Source: Deltaproteobacteria bacterium
Lineage (GTDB): Bacteria; Desulfobacterota; DSM-4660; Desulfatiglandales; B25-G16
Reading direction: 5' to 3'
NCBI GenBank assembly: GCA_020355145.1
Contig: CP070660.1
Coordinates: forward strand, 141,783-147,517
Length of the DNA stretch: 5,735 nucleotides
A program made the position numbers and the translations under genes. Numbering within the stretch: position 1 is the stretch's first letter; the number at the start of each line of letters is the position of its first letter. A model generated the notes under the pieces. That model searched no databases and was not told the origin of the DNA. It worked only from the letters and a program-made list of their open reading frames with translations. This document shows positions 5,675-5,735 of this stretch, piece after piece.

Positions 5675-5734
5675 GTCATTATTGTTGATGGTGGAGCCAA
5701 ACCTATAACCTGCCTTCTTGTAATTCTCTAAGGC
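5669..5734 (-). CDS. 3' end of a minus-strand gene running off the right edge
   Basis: Reading leftward from the right edge, an open frame of 21 codons ends at a TAA (5671-5669). It begins ALENYKKAGYRFGS and ends TINNNDA. Its make-up looks like a genuine soluble-protein C-terminus and it is on the same strand as the glycosyltransferase, 70 bp upstream of it, which would fit a shared transcript. The fragment is too short to name. A partner in glucosylglycerate synthesis, such as a phosphatase, would be an expected neighbour, but nothing in these residues shows that. Confidence 0.4.
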   Translation of the reverse strand, partial: ALENYKKAGYRFGSTINNNDA

Positions 5735-5735
5735 C

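Overview
This window looks like ordinary bacterial chromosome. It has moderate GC by eye, with short intergenic gaps except for one AT-rich divergent promoter region. The four complete genes are most like those of environmental, often anaerobic, lipid- or aromatic-oxidising bacteria such as Desulfobacterota or related lineages. That placement rests on remembered protein style (a FadE/YusJ-like acyl-CoA dehydrogenase, a thiolase ending in a CGGLAQ-type motif, a GT81 glycosyltransferase) and is only tentative. No phage, insertion sequence, CRISPR array, tRNA or rRNA was seen.

Layout from left to right: (1) a leftmost edge that may hold the first 17 codons of a minus-strand gene; (2) a 596-residue acyl-CoA dehydrogenase on the minus strand (117-1907); (3) a 453-bp AT-rich intergenic region (1908-2360) with divergent promoter signals, a perfect 7-bp palindrome and an imperfect inverted repeat built from 8-bp TGGAATRA units; (4) a plus-strand pair, thiolase (2361-3569) and enoyl-CoA hydratase (3592-4371), 22 bp apart and probably one transcript; (5) a convergent minus-strand GT81 glycosyltransferase (4387-5598), only 15 bp from the hydratase stop; (6) a short intergenic cluster of ACTTTAG repeats (about 5631-5674); and (7) the probable last 21 codons of another minus-strand gene running off the right edge.

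The first three complete genes fit together as parts of fatty-acid (or other acyl-CoA) beta-oxidation. The dehydrogenase makes the trans-2-enoyl-CoA, the hydratase adds water, and the thiolase cleaves the 3-ketoacyl-CoA. The third step, 3-hydroxyacyl-CoA dehydrogenase, is not in the window and must be encoded elsewhere. The dehydrogenase is divergent from the other two and they share one regulatory region, so joint control is plausible. The glycosyltransferase belongs to a separate function, probably synthesis of glucosyl-3-phosphoglycerate, the precursor of the compatible solute glucosylglycerate.

I found no convincing evidence of a new biological system. The points most worth a second look are the two intergenic short-unit repeat elements, the shared divergent control region with its palindromes, and the changed active-site surroundings of the thiolase.
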